From the NCBI GenBank assembly GCA_963751355.1, contig CAVVVS010000050.1, positions 5,812-69,811 of the forward strand: 64,000 bases of DNA, written 5' to 3'. Below the pieces are notes generated by a model, which worked only from the letters and a program-made list of their open reading frames with translations, was not told the origin of the DNA and did no database searches. Every line of letters starts with the position of its first letter. Positions within the stretch are counted from its first letter, which is position 1. Below are positions 10,015-18,342 of the stretch, one piece after another. Source of the DNA: CAVVVS01 sp963751355. GTDB lineage: Bacteria; Bacteroidota; Ignavibacteria; Ignavibacteriales; Ignavibacteriaceae. Made by a program: the position numbers and the translations under genes.

Positions 10015-10036
10015 TTCTCTAAAGCTATTTAGAGAA
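10015..10036 (+). other. Hairpin in the leader of the lipoprotein gene
   Basis: A perfect 9-bp stem (ttctctaaa, 10015-10023, with tttagagaa, 10028-10036) with loop gcta lies 17 bases before the AAAGGAGAGG ribosome-binding site of the gene at 10066. It could be an mRNA-stabilising leader or an operator; no function can be read from it. Confidence 0.4.
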
Positions 10037-10065
10037 ACATTTAAAAATTATAAAGGAGAGGTTCA

Positions 10066-10725
10066 ATGAAAAGATTATTTTGTGTTTTTGTACTTATAAC
10101 ATTTTTCGGACTCCTAATAACAGGATGTTCAGACAACTCAATAGCTCCAGTGGAAACTAATGAAACCACTAGTAAAACTGTTTCGTTACAAAAAAACACT
10201 GAGCAAGGAGCAGTAATAATCAGATATGAAGCCGAATGGTTTTATTTCTTTTTTGATGAAAATGCTGGATTAGCACTTTCACTTGGCATCAATGATATTT
10301 CTAAGTTTTGCAATTTTGAAGGCGGCTTTGATATAGTTAACGTTAAAGAACTCTATCTTCCAAATGCAGATCCCAGTCTCCAAAGAATGATTGATTTAGA
10401 AAAAGCACATGATTACACAGCTATGATATGGCAAACTGAAACTAACCCCCGGTCTGGAAATTTGCGTGAGTTTATATGTAGTCACGATCCAATGGCCGCC
10501 GGCCTCGCTCACTTTACCGCCACAGATAATGATTATTTTTCATATATGCAGGACCACCATAATGCCGACAGCTACGGTTTTAAAGCTAATGGAACTCTTG
10601 AAGGCCAATATGGAGAATTATATAAACTTAATTTTGTATTTAGGTATATCCATCCCGGTAATAAAGATGGTCTTATATATGATAAAAAAGTATTCCATAT
10701 ACAACTTGTTCCTAAAAATAAATAG
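10066..10725 (+). CDS. Lipoprotein of unknown function
   Basis: The 219-residue product has a lipoprotein signal peptide with lipobox LITGC (lipid-anchored Cys 21) followed by a short Ser/Thr-rich linker. The mature domain of about 170 residues has scattered aromatic residues and His/Asp, with no motif I recognise. A strong AAAGGAGAGG site precedes the ATG. The next gene encodes a second lipoprotein with a very similar leader (FGLLITGCSDNS against MGLILIGCSDKS) but a different body, so the two probably form a co-expressed pair. Both lie directly downstream of the HTCS gene and the tandem 14-bp motif. Location at the outer or inner membrane cannot be told from sequence. Confidence 0.75.
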   Translation: MKRLFCVFVLITFFGLLITGCSDNSIAPVETNETTSKTVSLQKNTEQGAVIIRYEAEWFYFFFDENAGLALSLGINDISKFCNFEGGFDIVNVKELYLPNADPSLQRMIDLEKAHDYTAMIWQTETNPRSGNLREFICSHDPMAAGLAHFTATDNDYFSYMQDHHNADSYGFKANGTLEGQYGELYKLNFVFRYIHPGNKDGLIYDKKVFHIQLVPKNK

Positions 10726-10790
10726 GCTCTATATGCTATAGATTATAAATAGAGAATGAATAAAAACAAATTAAAAGGAGAAACATTTCT

Positions 10791-11390
10791 ATGAAAAAAT
10801 TTCAATTTATACTTGTCCTTATTTCTTTCATGGGGTTAATCCTCATAGGCTGCTCTGATAAATCACCATCACCTGTAGCGCCGACAGCAGATCAGAGTCC
10901 TAAGGTAAGTCTTGATAAAAAAGGTCGCGTTGTCCATCAGGTTGTGGGCTCTGGAAACATGAAGTATGAAGGAAAAATAATTGTAAGTACTTTTACTGCA
11001 CGTGAATATGCAGATGGTACTGTTGATGGGCAATATGAAATCAACATGCAATCTTTATTTCAAGCTAAAGAGCACGGAAATGTTTTATCATTGAAAGTTT
11101 ATTATGACGTTCCAGGATATGGGACAGTTGCTATCATTGGAGGTCAGATAAAAAACAGTACAGTACCTGAACAGCTTGATATATATGAATGCTATGTAAT
11201 TGTAGATAATGGAAAGGCGCCTGATTTTGAAAATTGGTGGATACCTTATCTTGATACCAGAGAAAAAGCTGAGGTATTTTGGAATGCAGATCCTCTTGAT
11301 TTCATTAATGGATTTGATACTCCCTGGGGAGCACACTGGGATGGAGCAAGTCTTTTCCCATGCGAAATGGGGAATTTTCATATCAAATGA
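10791..11390 (+). CDS. Lipoprotein of unknown function
   Basis: The 199-residue product has signal sequence and lipobox LILIGC (Cys 22), then a Pro/Ser linker and a body of about 150 residues rich in Gly, Tyr and Trp. It reads like a small beta-rich domain and I assign no family. The start follows AAAAGGAGAAA. It lies 65 bp after the previous lipoprotein gene with no terminator between, and a strong terminator follows at 11461-11487, so the two genes look like one transcript. The shared leader suggests duplication of the export signal or a common origin. Confidence 0.75.
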   Translation: MKKFQFILVLISFMGLILIGCSDKSPSPVAPTADQSPKVSLDKKGRVVHQVVGSGNMKYEGKIIVSTFTAREYADGTVDGQYEINMQSLFQAKEHGNVLSLKVYYDVPGYGTVAIIGGQIKNSTVPEQLDIYECYVIVDNGKAPDFENWWIPYLDTREKAEVFWNADPLDFINGFDTPWGAHWDGASLFPCEMGNFHIK

Positions 11391-11460
11391 GTAATCAAGA
11401 ATGGTATACTACGAAAACTACTATCTTAATATTTTCAAATACCTAAAGTAAACATTAATT

Positions 11461-11487
11461 AAGCCCGGCAGTTTGTCCGGGCTTTTT
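11461..11487 (+). terminator. Rho-independent terminator after the lipoprotein pair
   Basis: The stem aagcccgg (11461-11468) pairs with ccgggctt (11477-11484), has an 8-base loop, and ends in a run of five T (11483-11487). Confidence 0.85.
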
Positions 11488-11518
11488 ATGTCCTATGGAT
11501 AATATTGATAATTTTATA

Positions 11519-11532
11519 CACAATCCTTATAG
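11519..11532 (+). promoter_or_regulatory. Third copy of the 14-bp motif
   Basis: The sequence cacaatccttatag differs by two bases from the pair at 9822 and 9843, and like the second copy is preceded by ta. It lies 85 bp before the start of the sorting-domain ORF at 11617. A shared site upstream of neighbouring transcription units suggests a small local regulon. Confidence 0.4.
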
Positions 11533-11616
11533 AATAAATTTTTCCAGAAGTTTATTAATACAATGGTTAATAAACCATGTTATTAAGACTCTCCTATTTC
11601 AATTAAGAGGGAAAAT

Positions 11617-11922
11617 ATGAACGTAATAAAAAACACCAATCATGATGAAATGATTCCTCTAAAATTTCATTTAAGTCAAAATTATCCAAATCCATTTAAA
11701 GAGAAAACAAAAATTAAATACTGCGTAGCGTTCAGTACACAAGTAAACATCTCAGTGTTTGACACAAAAGGACATCTTGTAAAAAATTTAATCGATGAAG
11801 TTCAAGACGCAGGAACCTATGAAATTGAATTTAATGCAGCATCACTATCAAGTGGAGTTTATTTTTATAAAATATCCTCCGGTAATTTTACTGCAGTAAA
11901 GAAGATGCTGTTGATGAAATAA
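11617..11922 (+). CDS. Free-standing T9SS sorting domain, no passenger
   Basis: The 101-residue product consists almost entirely of a T9SS C-terminal sorting domain: LSQNYPNPFKEKTKIKY near the start, FNAASLSSGVYFYK, and the end TAVKKMLLMK. There is no signal peptide and no passenger, so it could not reach the T9SS by itself. A fair AGAGGGAAAA site precedes the ATG. It may be the relic of a gene that lost its 5' part, a gene-conversion donor for other sorting domains, or a real small protein. The ending and frame are intact. A terminator follows at 11955. Confidence 0.6.
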   Translation: MNVIKNTNHDEMIPLKFHLSQNYPNPFKEKTKIKYCVAFSTQVNISVFDTKGHLVKNLIDEVQDAGTYEIEFNAASLSSGVYFYKISSGNFTAVKKMLLMK

Positions 11923-11954
11923 CAACTAATATTTTACTGGTGCATAGTTATATA

Positions 11955-11976
11955 AGGGCGAGTTATTACTCGCCCT
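11955..11976. terminator. Hairpin terminator
   Basis: A 9-bp stem (agggcgagt, 11955-11963, with actcgccct, 11968-11976) and a 4-base loop lie 33 bases after the sorting-domain ORF; an A/T-rich tail (aaattaaaaat) follows. Confidence 0.7.
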
Positions 11977-12046
11977 AAATTAAAAATAATCCAATGGGCC
12001 TGCTCATAAAACAATCCTTCGGCTCCGGTTAAACCTGAGTGATCAG

Positions 12047-12232
12047 GTGACTAATACACTTGCTAAAAAACCAGCACCAAACCTCATAGATCAAATGCAG
12101 TTAAATTTTGTAATGGGGTCGGGACGCAATATGCAAATGAGTGGAATTATAACCTGGCAGTTTGTAACTTTTCCCGATGGAACTTTTGGACTTGTACCTA
12201 AAACTGCTCCCGGTATATTTCGAATAAACTGA
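12047..12232 (+). CDS. Short ORF, possible gene remnant
   Basis: The 61-residue frame has a GTG as its only obvious start and no ribosome-binding site. The frame stays open upstream of the GTG. The segment KPAPNLIDQMQLNF resembles the opening of a repeat-type extracellular domain but is too short to assign. It is most likely the remains of a larger secreted protein. The surrounding 11977-12401 shows no other gene or strong structure. Confidence 0.25.
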   Translation: MTNTLAKKPAPNLIDQMQLNFVMGSGRNMQMSGIITWQFVTFPDGTFGLVPKTAPGIFRIN

Positions 12233-12401
12233 TAGTAACCGGTAAGATTGTAATTAATCATGCTTTTACATTGCACAATTTAAAAAATTAAAATCCTATA
12301 AAACAGTCTGTAATCCGCTATATAAGAACAAGCAAAATTAATTAAACAACCTTCGCACCCAACAAAAACCGAACATCCGGCATACTGCTCACAATTACAA
12401 A

Positions 12402-13661
12402 TTATGTCTTTTGCTTTTTCTTTTTTGCCGCCGGGAATAATACGTTGTTAAGTATCAACCGGTAGCCGGGTGAATTTTTATAAAGCGAAAGATCTGTAGG
12501 AGGATCACCTACGGCATGCTCATAATCTTCAGGATCGTGCCCGCCGTAAAATGTAAATGTACCCCTTCCGTAATTTCCGTGAATGTATTTTACCTGATCT
12601 GTTCCCTTGCGCTTTGCTAAAATGATAACGGATTTTTTAATTAATTCCTGGTGAAACATAGTTGTTTGTCCCATGAAACCGTGAATAACATTTACATGAT
12701 CCTGCGTGAGCATGGTTGGAACGGGATCGTACTTGGCTGAGAAATCAAAAAGCGTAAAATAGTCGTTATCCTTCGGACCTATTTCGGAAGGCTGAACATC
12801 TATATTGCTATATTCATAAACGTAAGGATTCATCTCCAGTTTAAAGTTTGTAAATGCCAGGGTGTTTGAATAATCTAGTTTTTTTTGCGCATCGGGATCC
12901 GGCGGATCGCCGTCGAACATTGAAGCACAAATATCATCATGTTGCGCAGCCAGTGCTATATCAAAAGTATCGGTTGCTGAACACATAGCAAAAAGAAAAC
13001 CTCCTTTGCCGACGTAACCTTTAATCAATTGTGCAACTGTTTTCATCATATTGGAAACTTTCTTAAACCCGTTCTTTTTTGCGTCTCTTTCGTATTCCAG
13101 TTGATTATCAATATACCATTGTGCATTAGCAAAACTAGCGTAAAATTTTCCGTACTGCCCGGTAAAATCCTCATGATGAAGATGCAGCCAATCATACTTT
13201 GAAAGATCGCCGCGCAGGATTTCATCATTCCATATTTTAGTGTAAGGGATATCAGCATATTGCAATACCATAGTTACAGCATCGTCCCAGGGCTGAAATC
13301 CCGGTGGAACATAGACGGCGATTTTGGGAGCTTTTTCGAGTCTCACTACAGCCATATTTACATCATCGCCTTGAACGTATGAATAAATTTTTGCGGCTTG
13401 TGCAGTGGTTAGTTCATCGAAAGCTACGCCAGCCGTCCGGCAATCGGTTACAACAGAAGGTTCGAAATCAATCATGAATGAACCGCCGCGGTAATTAAGT
13501 AACCAATCGGCTTTTATACCCTTTTCCAGAGCATGGTATGTTATTCCGTATGCTTTTAAATGATCGGTCTGCTTAAGATCCATGTAAATTAAAATTTTGG
13601 ATTGGGAATAAGCAAAGAGGGGGAACATTACAAGTATTAACAACAAAAACTTTTTCACCAT
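12402..13661 (-). CDS. Secreted conserved Bacteroidota protein, commonly mislabelled asparagine synthetase B
   Basis: The 419-residue product has a signal peptide (hydrophobic 4-17, cleavage near AYSQS). The mature protein begins with the conserved segment KILIYMDLKQTDHLKAYG, followed by WLLNYRGGSF. A later segment (MCSATDTFDIALA, near residue 230) resembles the nucleophile region of class I glutamine amidotransferase-like folds. Homologues are often annotated asparagine synthetase B, but the protein is exported, starts without the N-terminal Cys nucleophile that AsnB needs, and has no ATP-pyrophosphatase SGGxDS motif. The name should not be trusted and the function is unknown. It is a single-gene unit, convergent with the short ORFs to its left. 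Confidence 0.75.
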   Translation of the reverse strand: MVKKFLLLILVMFPLFAYSQSKILIYMDLKQTDHLKAYGITYHALEKGIKADWLLNYRGGSFMIDFEPSVVTDCRTAGVAFDELTTAQAAKIYSYVQGDDVNMAVVRLEKAPKIAVYVPPGFQPWDDAVTMVLQYADIPYTKIWNDEILRGDLSKYDWLHLHHEDFTGQYGKFYASFANAQWYIDNQLEYERDAKKNGFKKVSNMMKTVAQLIKGYVGKGGFLFAMCSATDTFDIALAAQHDDICASMFDGDPPDPDAQKKLDYSNTLAFTNFKLEMNPYVYEYSNIDVQPSEIGPKDNDYFTLFDFSAKYDPVPTMLTQDHVNVIHGFMGQTTMFHQELIKKSVIILAKRKGTDQVKYIHGNYGRGTFTFYGGHDPEDYEHAVGDPPTDLSLYKNSPGYRLILNNVLFPAAKKKKQKT

Positions 13662-13803
13662 TTCACACCATATCGTCTGTAAAAATTAAAGGCGATCAAA
13701 ATAGATCGCCCGAATAATAAACAACTACAGTTAAAATTTTTTCTTATTTTTATACTAAATTTCACTCACAGACTAATAGTCTGTACAACATTATTAAATT
13801 ATA

Positions 13804-15057
13804 TTAAGCTGATTTTCTATCAGCTTCAAGGTAAATCGGCTCGGCGCCTTTAACAATAACATCTTTTGTGATTATACATTTATCAATATTTTCTTTATTA
13901 GGGAGCTCATACATTACGTCAAGCATAAATTGTTCAACTATAGAACGCAGTGCTCTTGCACCAGTTTTCCTTTCAATTGCCTTCTGCACTATAACGTCAA
14001 CAGCAAAGGGATCAAATTCCAGTTCGATTCCTTCAATCATAAACAATTTTTTATATTGTTTGATTATAGCATTTTTAGGTTCGGTGAGAATACTCTTCAT
14101 CGCACTTTCCGATAACTGCTGTAAAGGTGCAATTACCGGTAAACGTCCTATTAGTTCTGGTATTAAGCCATAACGGAGCAGATCTTCGGGTTGGATATGC
14201 AACAACAAATCTTCTTCATTCTTTTTCCCTGTTATGGCGTCGGAAGTAAATCCCATTTTATTTTTATTTATACGCGCGGCAATTATCTTGTCGATTCCGT
14301 CAAAAGCTCCGCCGACTATAAATAATATATTTTTCGTATTAATATTAATTAAACTCTGTTCGGGATGTTTTCTTCCGCCTTTGGGAGGAACACCTGCGAT
14401 TGTACCTTCGAGTATTTTCAATAATGCCTGCTGAACACCTTCACCAGAAACATCACGGGTTATAGAAGTGCTTTCGCTTTTGCGCGCTATTTTATCTATC
14501 TCATCTATATATACAATTCCCCGCTGAGCTCGCTCCAAATTATAATCAGCAGCCTGCAGAAGATGAACAAGCACCGTTTCAACATCGTCGCCTACATAAC
14601 CGGCTTCGGTTAATGTGGTAGCATCAGCTATTGCAAAAGGTACATCGAGAATTCTAGCAAGCGTCTGTGCAAGCAATGTTTTTCCGACTCCAGTCGGTCC
14701 CATTAAAAGAATATTGCTCTTTTCTATTTCGACATCATCGAGTTCAAAAAAAGAAGACTTTGTATTTATTCTTTTATAATGATTGTACACCGCCACAGCG
14801 AGAACTTTCTTCGCCCTCTCCTGTCCGATTACATACTCATCTAAGGTTTTCTTAATTGATTCGGGAGTATAACTCGAATAACTCTTCGATTTACTATTAG
14901 TGTATGCAGCTAGATTATTTTTTAGAATATCCACACTGCTGCTAATACAAATATCGCAGATGTATACATCCGGTCCCGCGATCATACTTCCTACTTCATT
15001 ACCGTCTCTACCGCAAAATGAACATTTAACTACTTTTTGATTTTGTTTTTTTCCCAT
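13804..15057 (-). CDS. clpX: ATP-dependent Clp protease ATP-binding subunit ClpX
   Basis: This AAA+ unfoldase feeds substrates to ClpP in the cytoplasm. At 417 residues it has the usual length. Visible are an N-terminal zinc-binding domain with Cys 12, 15, 34 and 37, Walker A GPTGVGKT (120-127), the pore loop GYVGDD, Walker B IVYIDEID, the GGRKHPEQ pore-2 loop, sensor segment ELIGRLPV, and the C-terminal GARALRSIVE. The ClpP-docking loop reads MGF where most ClpX have IGF. The ATG is preceded by AGAAGGGT. It lies 8 bp downstream of a secreted TPR protein gene and was probably co-transcribed with it. clpP is not in the window. Confidence 0.97.
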   Translation of the reverse strand: MGKKQNQKVVKCSFCGRDGNEVGSMIAGPDVYICDICISSSVDILKNNLAAYTNSKSKSYSSYTPESIKKTLDEYVIGQERAKKVLAVAVYNHYKRINTKSSFFELDDVEIEKSNILLMGPTGVGKTLLAQTLARILDVPFAIADATTLTEAGYVGDDVETVLVHLLQAADYNLERAQRGIVYIDEIDKIARKSESTSITRDVSGEGVQQALLKILEGTIAGVPPKGGRKHPEQSLININTKNILFIVGGAFDGIDKIIAARINKNKMGFTSDAITGKKNEEDLLLHIQPEDLLRYGLIPELIGRLPVIAPLQQLSESAMKSILTEPKNAIIKQYKKLFMIEGIELEFDPFAVDVIVQKAIERKTGARALRSIVEQFMLDVMYELPNKENIDKCIITKDVIVKGAEPIYLEADRKSA

Positions 15058-15065
15058 ACCCTTCT

Positions 15066-16904
15066 CTAACTTAAATTTCCCTTTAATTTATTTATTTGAT
15101 CTCTTGCCTCATCAAGATATAATGAGTTGGGGAATTTTGCAAGTAATTTTTCATAGGTTTCAACTGCTTTTTTCGTATCATTTAACCCAAATTGATAAAT
15201 TTTCGCTATTAAATATAATGCTTTATCGGCATAAATGTTCTTTTCACCTTCATCTGTAATTTTATTTAAATGAACAATGGCACTATCCGTATTATTTAAT
15301 GCAAGTTCCATCTCTGCTTCGCGTAATTCTGCAAGATTCTGCAGCATAAACGGCTGATTATCCTTGATTACAATTTTATATTTATCAGCAGCTTTTGCAA
15401 AATTTTTCTGAGCCGCAAATAATTCCGCAGAAGCAAAAGTTACCAGGTTAGACGAATCATTTTTTGCAGTGTTCAAAAGTAACGACAGTTCAAGAGCATC
15501 GTTTGCCGTATTGTCTTTCAGATTATTCAAAATATTATTCAGTAAAGTCTGCGCTTGAGCAAAGTCACCCTTATAAAAATTTATCCGGGCTAATTGGTAA
15601 TTAGCTTCGTTTTTCACTTCAGCAGAACTCCTCGGGTTGCCGGTTATTTTTGCATATTCAATTGCTGCTTTATCCAGATTTCCCTTCATTAATTCAATCT
15701 TTCCCAATTCTTCGTATGCTTCCGGGGCAAATTTTGACAGAGGTGATTCATCAATAATTTGATGAAAATATTTTTGAGCTTTTTCCGGATCATTTTCCTG
15801 GTAAAATTTTATCCTGCCGATATGCAGGAAAGCCTCGTAAGCAACCTCGGAATGCGGATAAAGTTTGGTAACTTCGGTATATGCCGAAACTACTTTATTA
15901 ATAGCATCAATATCATTTATTTCAGTTGGGTAAAACGGTTTCCATGAATGTACTTTTATTGCGCTTTCTTCTTGAAGAAGTGCTTCCAATGTTTTGGCAT
16001 ATCCTAATTTTGCACCCGAATTAAACGGTGAATTAGGATACTTATTTAATAATTCATTGAAGGTTTTAGCTGCGGTCTTATAATTTTTTTCCCCGTACAT
16101 GAATCTTGCAAACTTGAATAATTCGGCGCCCTGATTTTTTTGTATATCATCTATATCCAGGTAAACATTGTACGCTTTATCATATTCTCTCGCTTCAACA
16201 TAAAGCCTGGCAAGAAGAAATTTGAAGGTTACATCACCGGAATGTTTTTCAACCACTTCTAATGTCTGGGACAAAGCTCCCGGTTTATTTATGTAATCGA
16301 GTATCCTTCCCTGAACATAATCAAGCTGACCGGAATTTTTAGATAAAATGAAACAATACTGCTCCGCCGCACTTTTAAATTGCATAGTAAGAGAATACAG
16401 ATTAGCCAGATCGTAAGCAAAATAGATAGGATTTTTCGAAATCTCCTCGCCTTTTTTCAAATATTCAAGAGCTTTATCAAAGGCACGTCTCTCAATTGCA
16501 TAGTTGGCGATTACCCTGTAATTCATATCGGTCTGAGGCAATTTGGCAAGCGCATCGTCCCATGTGCCGAAAGCTTTTTTCTCATCTCCTTTTAGGTAGT
16601 AACTTTTGCCTAGCATACCGTAAAGGTTAATATCCATACCGGAATTCTTAATTCTGTCCTGGATTAATTTTATTGAGGCATCATAATCTTTTAATTGAAG
16701 GTATATATTATTTAACGTCTGGAAAAATTGATAATTAGCGGGCTGCTGCTTATACAATTCCTCAAAGATTGGTTTTGCTTTTTCATATTGCCCCGCCTGG
16801 ACATAATTTTGCCCTAATAATGCTTGATTATTTATTGTGTCCGTCGTTTGGCAGAATGACAGGGATGTAACTAAAATTGTAAGTAATAAAATTTTTTTTA
16901 ACAT
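15066..16904 (-). CDS. Secreted tetratricopeptide-repeat protein
   Basis: The 612-residue product has a signal peptide (hydrophobic 4-16, then FCQT). The rest is a long array of TPR-like helical repeats, with canonical examples around GQYEKAKPIFEELYK (37-51), AYEELGKIELMKGNLDKAA (near 395-415) and a last repeat ending at LAKFPNSLYLDEARDQI. TPR arrays hold protein partners, and an exported one is likely a periplasmic scaffold, for example for envelope or gliding machinery; the partner is unknown. The gene stands immediately upstream of clpX, 8 bp apart, which fits a shared transcript but not an obvious shared function. Confidence 0.85.
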   Translation of the reverse strand: MLKKILLLTILVTSLSFCQTTDTINNQALLGQNYVQAGQYEKAKPIFEELYKQQPANYQFFQTLNNIYLQLKDYDASIKLIQDRIKNSGMDINLYGMLGKSYYLKGDEKKAFGTWDDALAKLPQTDMNYRVIANYAIERRAFDKALEYLKKGEEISKNPIYFAYDLANLYSLTMQFKSAAEQYCFILSKNSGQLDYVQGRILDYINKPGALSQTLEVVEKHSGDVTFKFLLARLYVEAREYDKAYNVYLDIDDIQKNQGAELFKFARFMYGEKNYKTAAKTFNELLNKYPNSPFNSGAKLGYAKTLEALLQEESAIKVHSWKPFYPTEINDIDAINKVVSAYTEVTKLYPHSEVAYEAFLHIGRIKFYQENDPEKAQKYFHQIIDESPLSKFAPEAYEELGKIELMKGNLDKAAIEYAKITGNPRSSAEVKNEANYQLARINFYKGDFAQAQTLLNNILNNLKDNTANDALELSLLLNTAKNDSSNLVTFASAELFAAQKNFAKAADKYKIVIKDNQPFMLQNLAELREAEMELALNNTDSAIVHLNKITDEGEKNIYADKALYLIAKIYQFGLNDTKKAVETYEKLLAKFPNSLYLDEARDQINKLKGNLS

Positions 16905-17058
16905 ATTTCAAAAATAGTAAATAATGAAGTGCGTTCAAGGGATAAATTTGTAATAAAATTCAGCAATTGCTTAAATATAATATTCTTATGACCGCAAATA
17001 AATTGAAAGGTGAAAAAGAAGGGGAAATAAATAATTACTATTGTTTTTTTAGTTTGAC

Positions 17059-17090
17059 AAAGAAGCCATGAATTTGTTCATGGCTTCTTT
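17059..17090 (-). terminator. Strong hairpin terminator at the end of the sigma operon
   Basis: A perfect 14-bp stem (aaagaagccatgaa, 17059-17072, with its complement 17077-17090) and a 4-base loop lie 14 bases past the stop of the TonB-domain gene. The stem has runs of A and T at its base and could work in both directions. Confidence 0.8.
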
Positions 17091-17104
17091 AAGTTGCGGA
17101 AATG

Positions 17105-17866
17105 TTACTTTAACTTAAATATTATTGGTATAGAGACTTGCGTTTTAACAGTTTTGCCTCTTTGTCTTCCGGGAGTGAATTTTGTTTCTTCAACAGCTTT
17201 TAATGCTGCTTGATCACAGCCTCCCCCGATTCCCTTCAGCACCTTTGCCCTATCCACGGTTCCTTTTTCATTAATAAATGCATGAATATAAACCCGACCT
17301 TCAATTCCTTCATCTTTAGCAGAACCCGGGTAAACAATTTTCTTTTGAATTGCCTTCAATCCGCCAATTGGCGAGGGCATTTGCTCTACTGCTACAAAAT
17401 ATACAGATTTATTGGTTTTAAATGCAGTATGATTTTTTTCGAATATCAGATCTGTATGTTCGCCTCGAATATTTAATGCGAATTTACCTTTAAAGTTTAC
17501 CGGAGAATTCTCCCTTAAAGCAGGCTCAATTTTCCAACTTTCAATCATTTTTATAATTTTATTATCTGTAGTTTTATTTATGGCATCAATTATAATTATT
17601 TTACTTAACATACCGTTTTTATCAATAAATATTCTCGAATCGAATTCCTTATTTCGCATATTTTTATCTTTATTATAAACAGATAAAATATCAAGAAGCT
17701 TTTTCGTCCAGGCTGAGTCTAGAGATTCTTTTCTAATAACTGGAGGTTTATCAACTTGTTTTACTGTTAAATAATCGCTATTTGAAACATTAACAACTTT
17801 AACTCCTTTTTTTTCACAGCCGGAAAATGCAACTAGCAGTATTAAAAAGAATAATATTTTTTTCAT
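17105..17866 (-). CDS. TonB-domain lipoprotein
   Basis: The 253-residue product has a lipoprotein signal with lipobox AFSGC (Cys 17). The C-terminal 85 residues form a TonB C-terminal domain: PIGGLKAIQKKIVYP, GRVYIHAFINEKG, VLKGIGGGCDQAALKAV and the ending VSIPIIFKLK. The N-terminal 150 residues look like a second, degenerate domain of the same kind. Unlike true TonB it has no N-terminal membrane helix or Pro-rich linker; being lipid-anchored, it probably does not energise receptors and may bind an envelope partner. It is last in a four-gene operon with an ECF sigma/anti-sigma pair, 8 bp after the anti-sigma gene, so it is likely under that sigma factor. Confidence 0.8.
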   Translation of the reverse strand: MKKILFFLILLVAFSGCEKKGVKVVNVSNSDYLTVKQVDKPPVIRKESLDSAWTKKLLDILSVYNKDKNMRNKEFDSRIFIDKNGMLSKIIIIDAINKTTDNKIIKMIESWKIEPALRENSPVNFKGKFALNIRGEHTDLIFEKNHTAFKTNKSVYFVAVEQMPSPIGGLKAIQKKIVYPGSAKDEGIEGRVYIHAFINEKGTVDRAKVLKGIGGGCDQAALKAVEETKFTPGRQRGKTVKTQVSIPIIFKLK

Positions 17867-17874
17867 TTATAACC

Positions 17875-18342
17875 TCACATTTTTTTAGGTTTTACTATTA
17901 TTGTATTTTCAACTTTTCCAGTCACCTCGGCCGAAGAAAGGCTGTTGTACAACAACTCGAGAGTTTGGCTTTGCTCCAAAACTTTTCTATTAACCGAAGA
18001 GATTTCATTCTTGTAATTATTAATTTCTGAAAATAGAATGATACTAACGGCAACAAGAATAACTGCTAGAGCATAGGAAAATGCCGGAATAAATTTACCC
18101 ATGAAAAATCCGTTCAATCTTTTCGATTCTTTGCCTTTAATGGAATATAGTATTCTTTCATCCAATTCCGACGGATATTCCCGCTTTTCAAGATTATCAG
18201 AAATAATTATTAATGATTTAAAATAAGCTCTGCAATCGGAGCATTCACTTAAATGATTAAATAGATTAGCTTCATTTTCTTTCCCAAGTTCTTTATCAAG
18301 ATAAGCTTGTAGCATTTCTTTATTTTTTGAACAATCCATCAT
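17875..18342 (-). CDS. Zinc-finger anti-sigma factor, membrane-anchored
   Basis: The 155-residue product begins with a putative zinc-finger anti-sigma domain: an early Cys 4 and the HLSECSDC motif (His 30, Cys 34, Cys 37). One transmembrane helix lies at about residues 89-106, then a short coiled-coil outer part (ISSVNRKVLEQSQTLELL). It would hold the sigma factor from the gene upstream at the inner membrane. The start codon abuts the sigma stop (TGA then ATG), with the GAGGTGA ribosome-binding site inside the sigma gene, so translation is coupled. Confidence 0.88.
   Translation of the reverse strand: MMDCSKNKEMLQAYLDKELGKENEANLFNHLSECSDCRAYFKSLIIISDNLEKREYPSELDERILYSIKGKESKRLNGFFMGKFIPAFSYALAVILVAVSIILFSEINNYKNEISSVNRKVLEQSQTLELLYNSLSSAEVTGKVENTIIVKPKKM

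Noticed and set aside
12402..13661. Asparagine synthetase
   Set aside because: It is exported and has neither the Cys nucleophile nor the ATP-pyrophosphatase motif.
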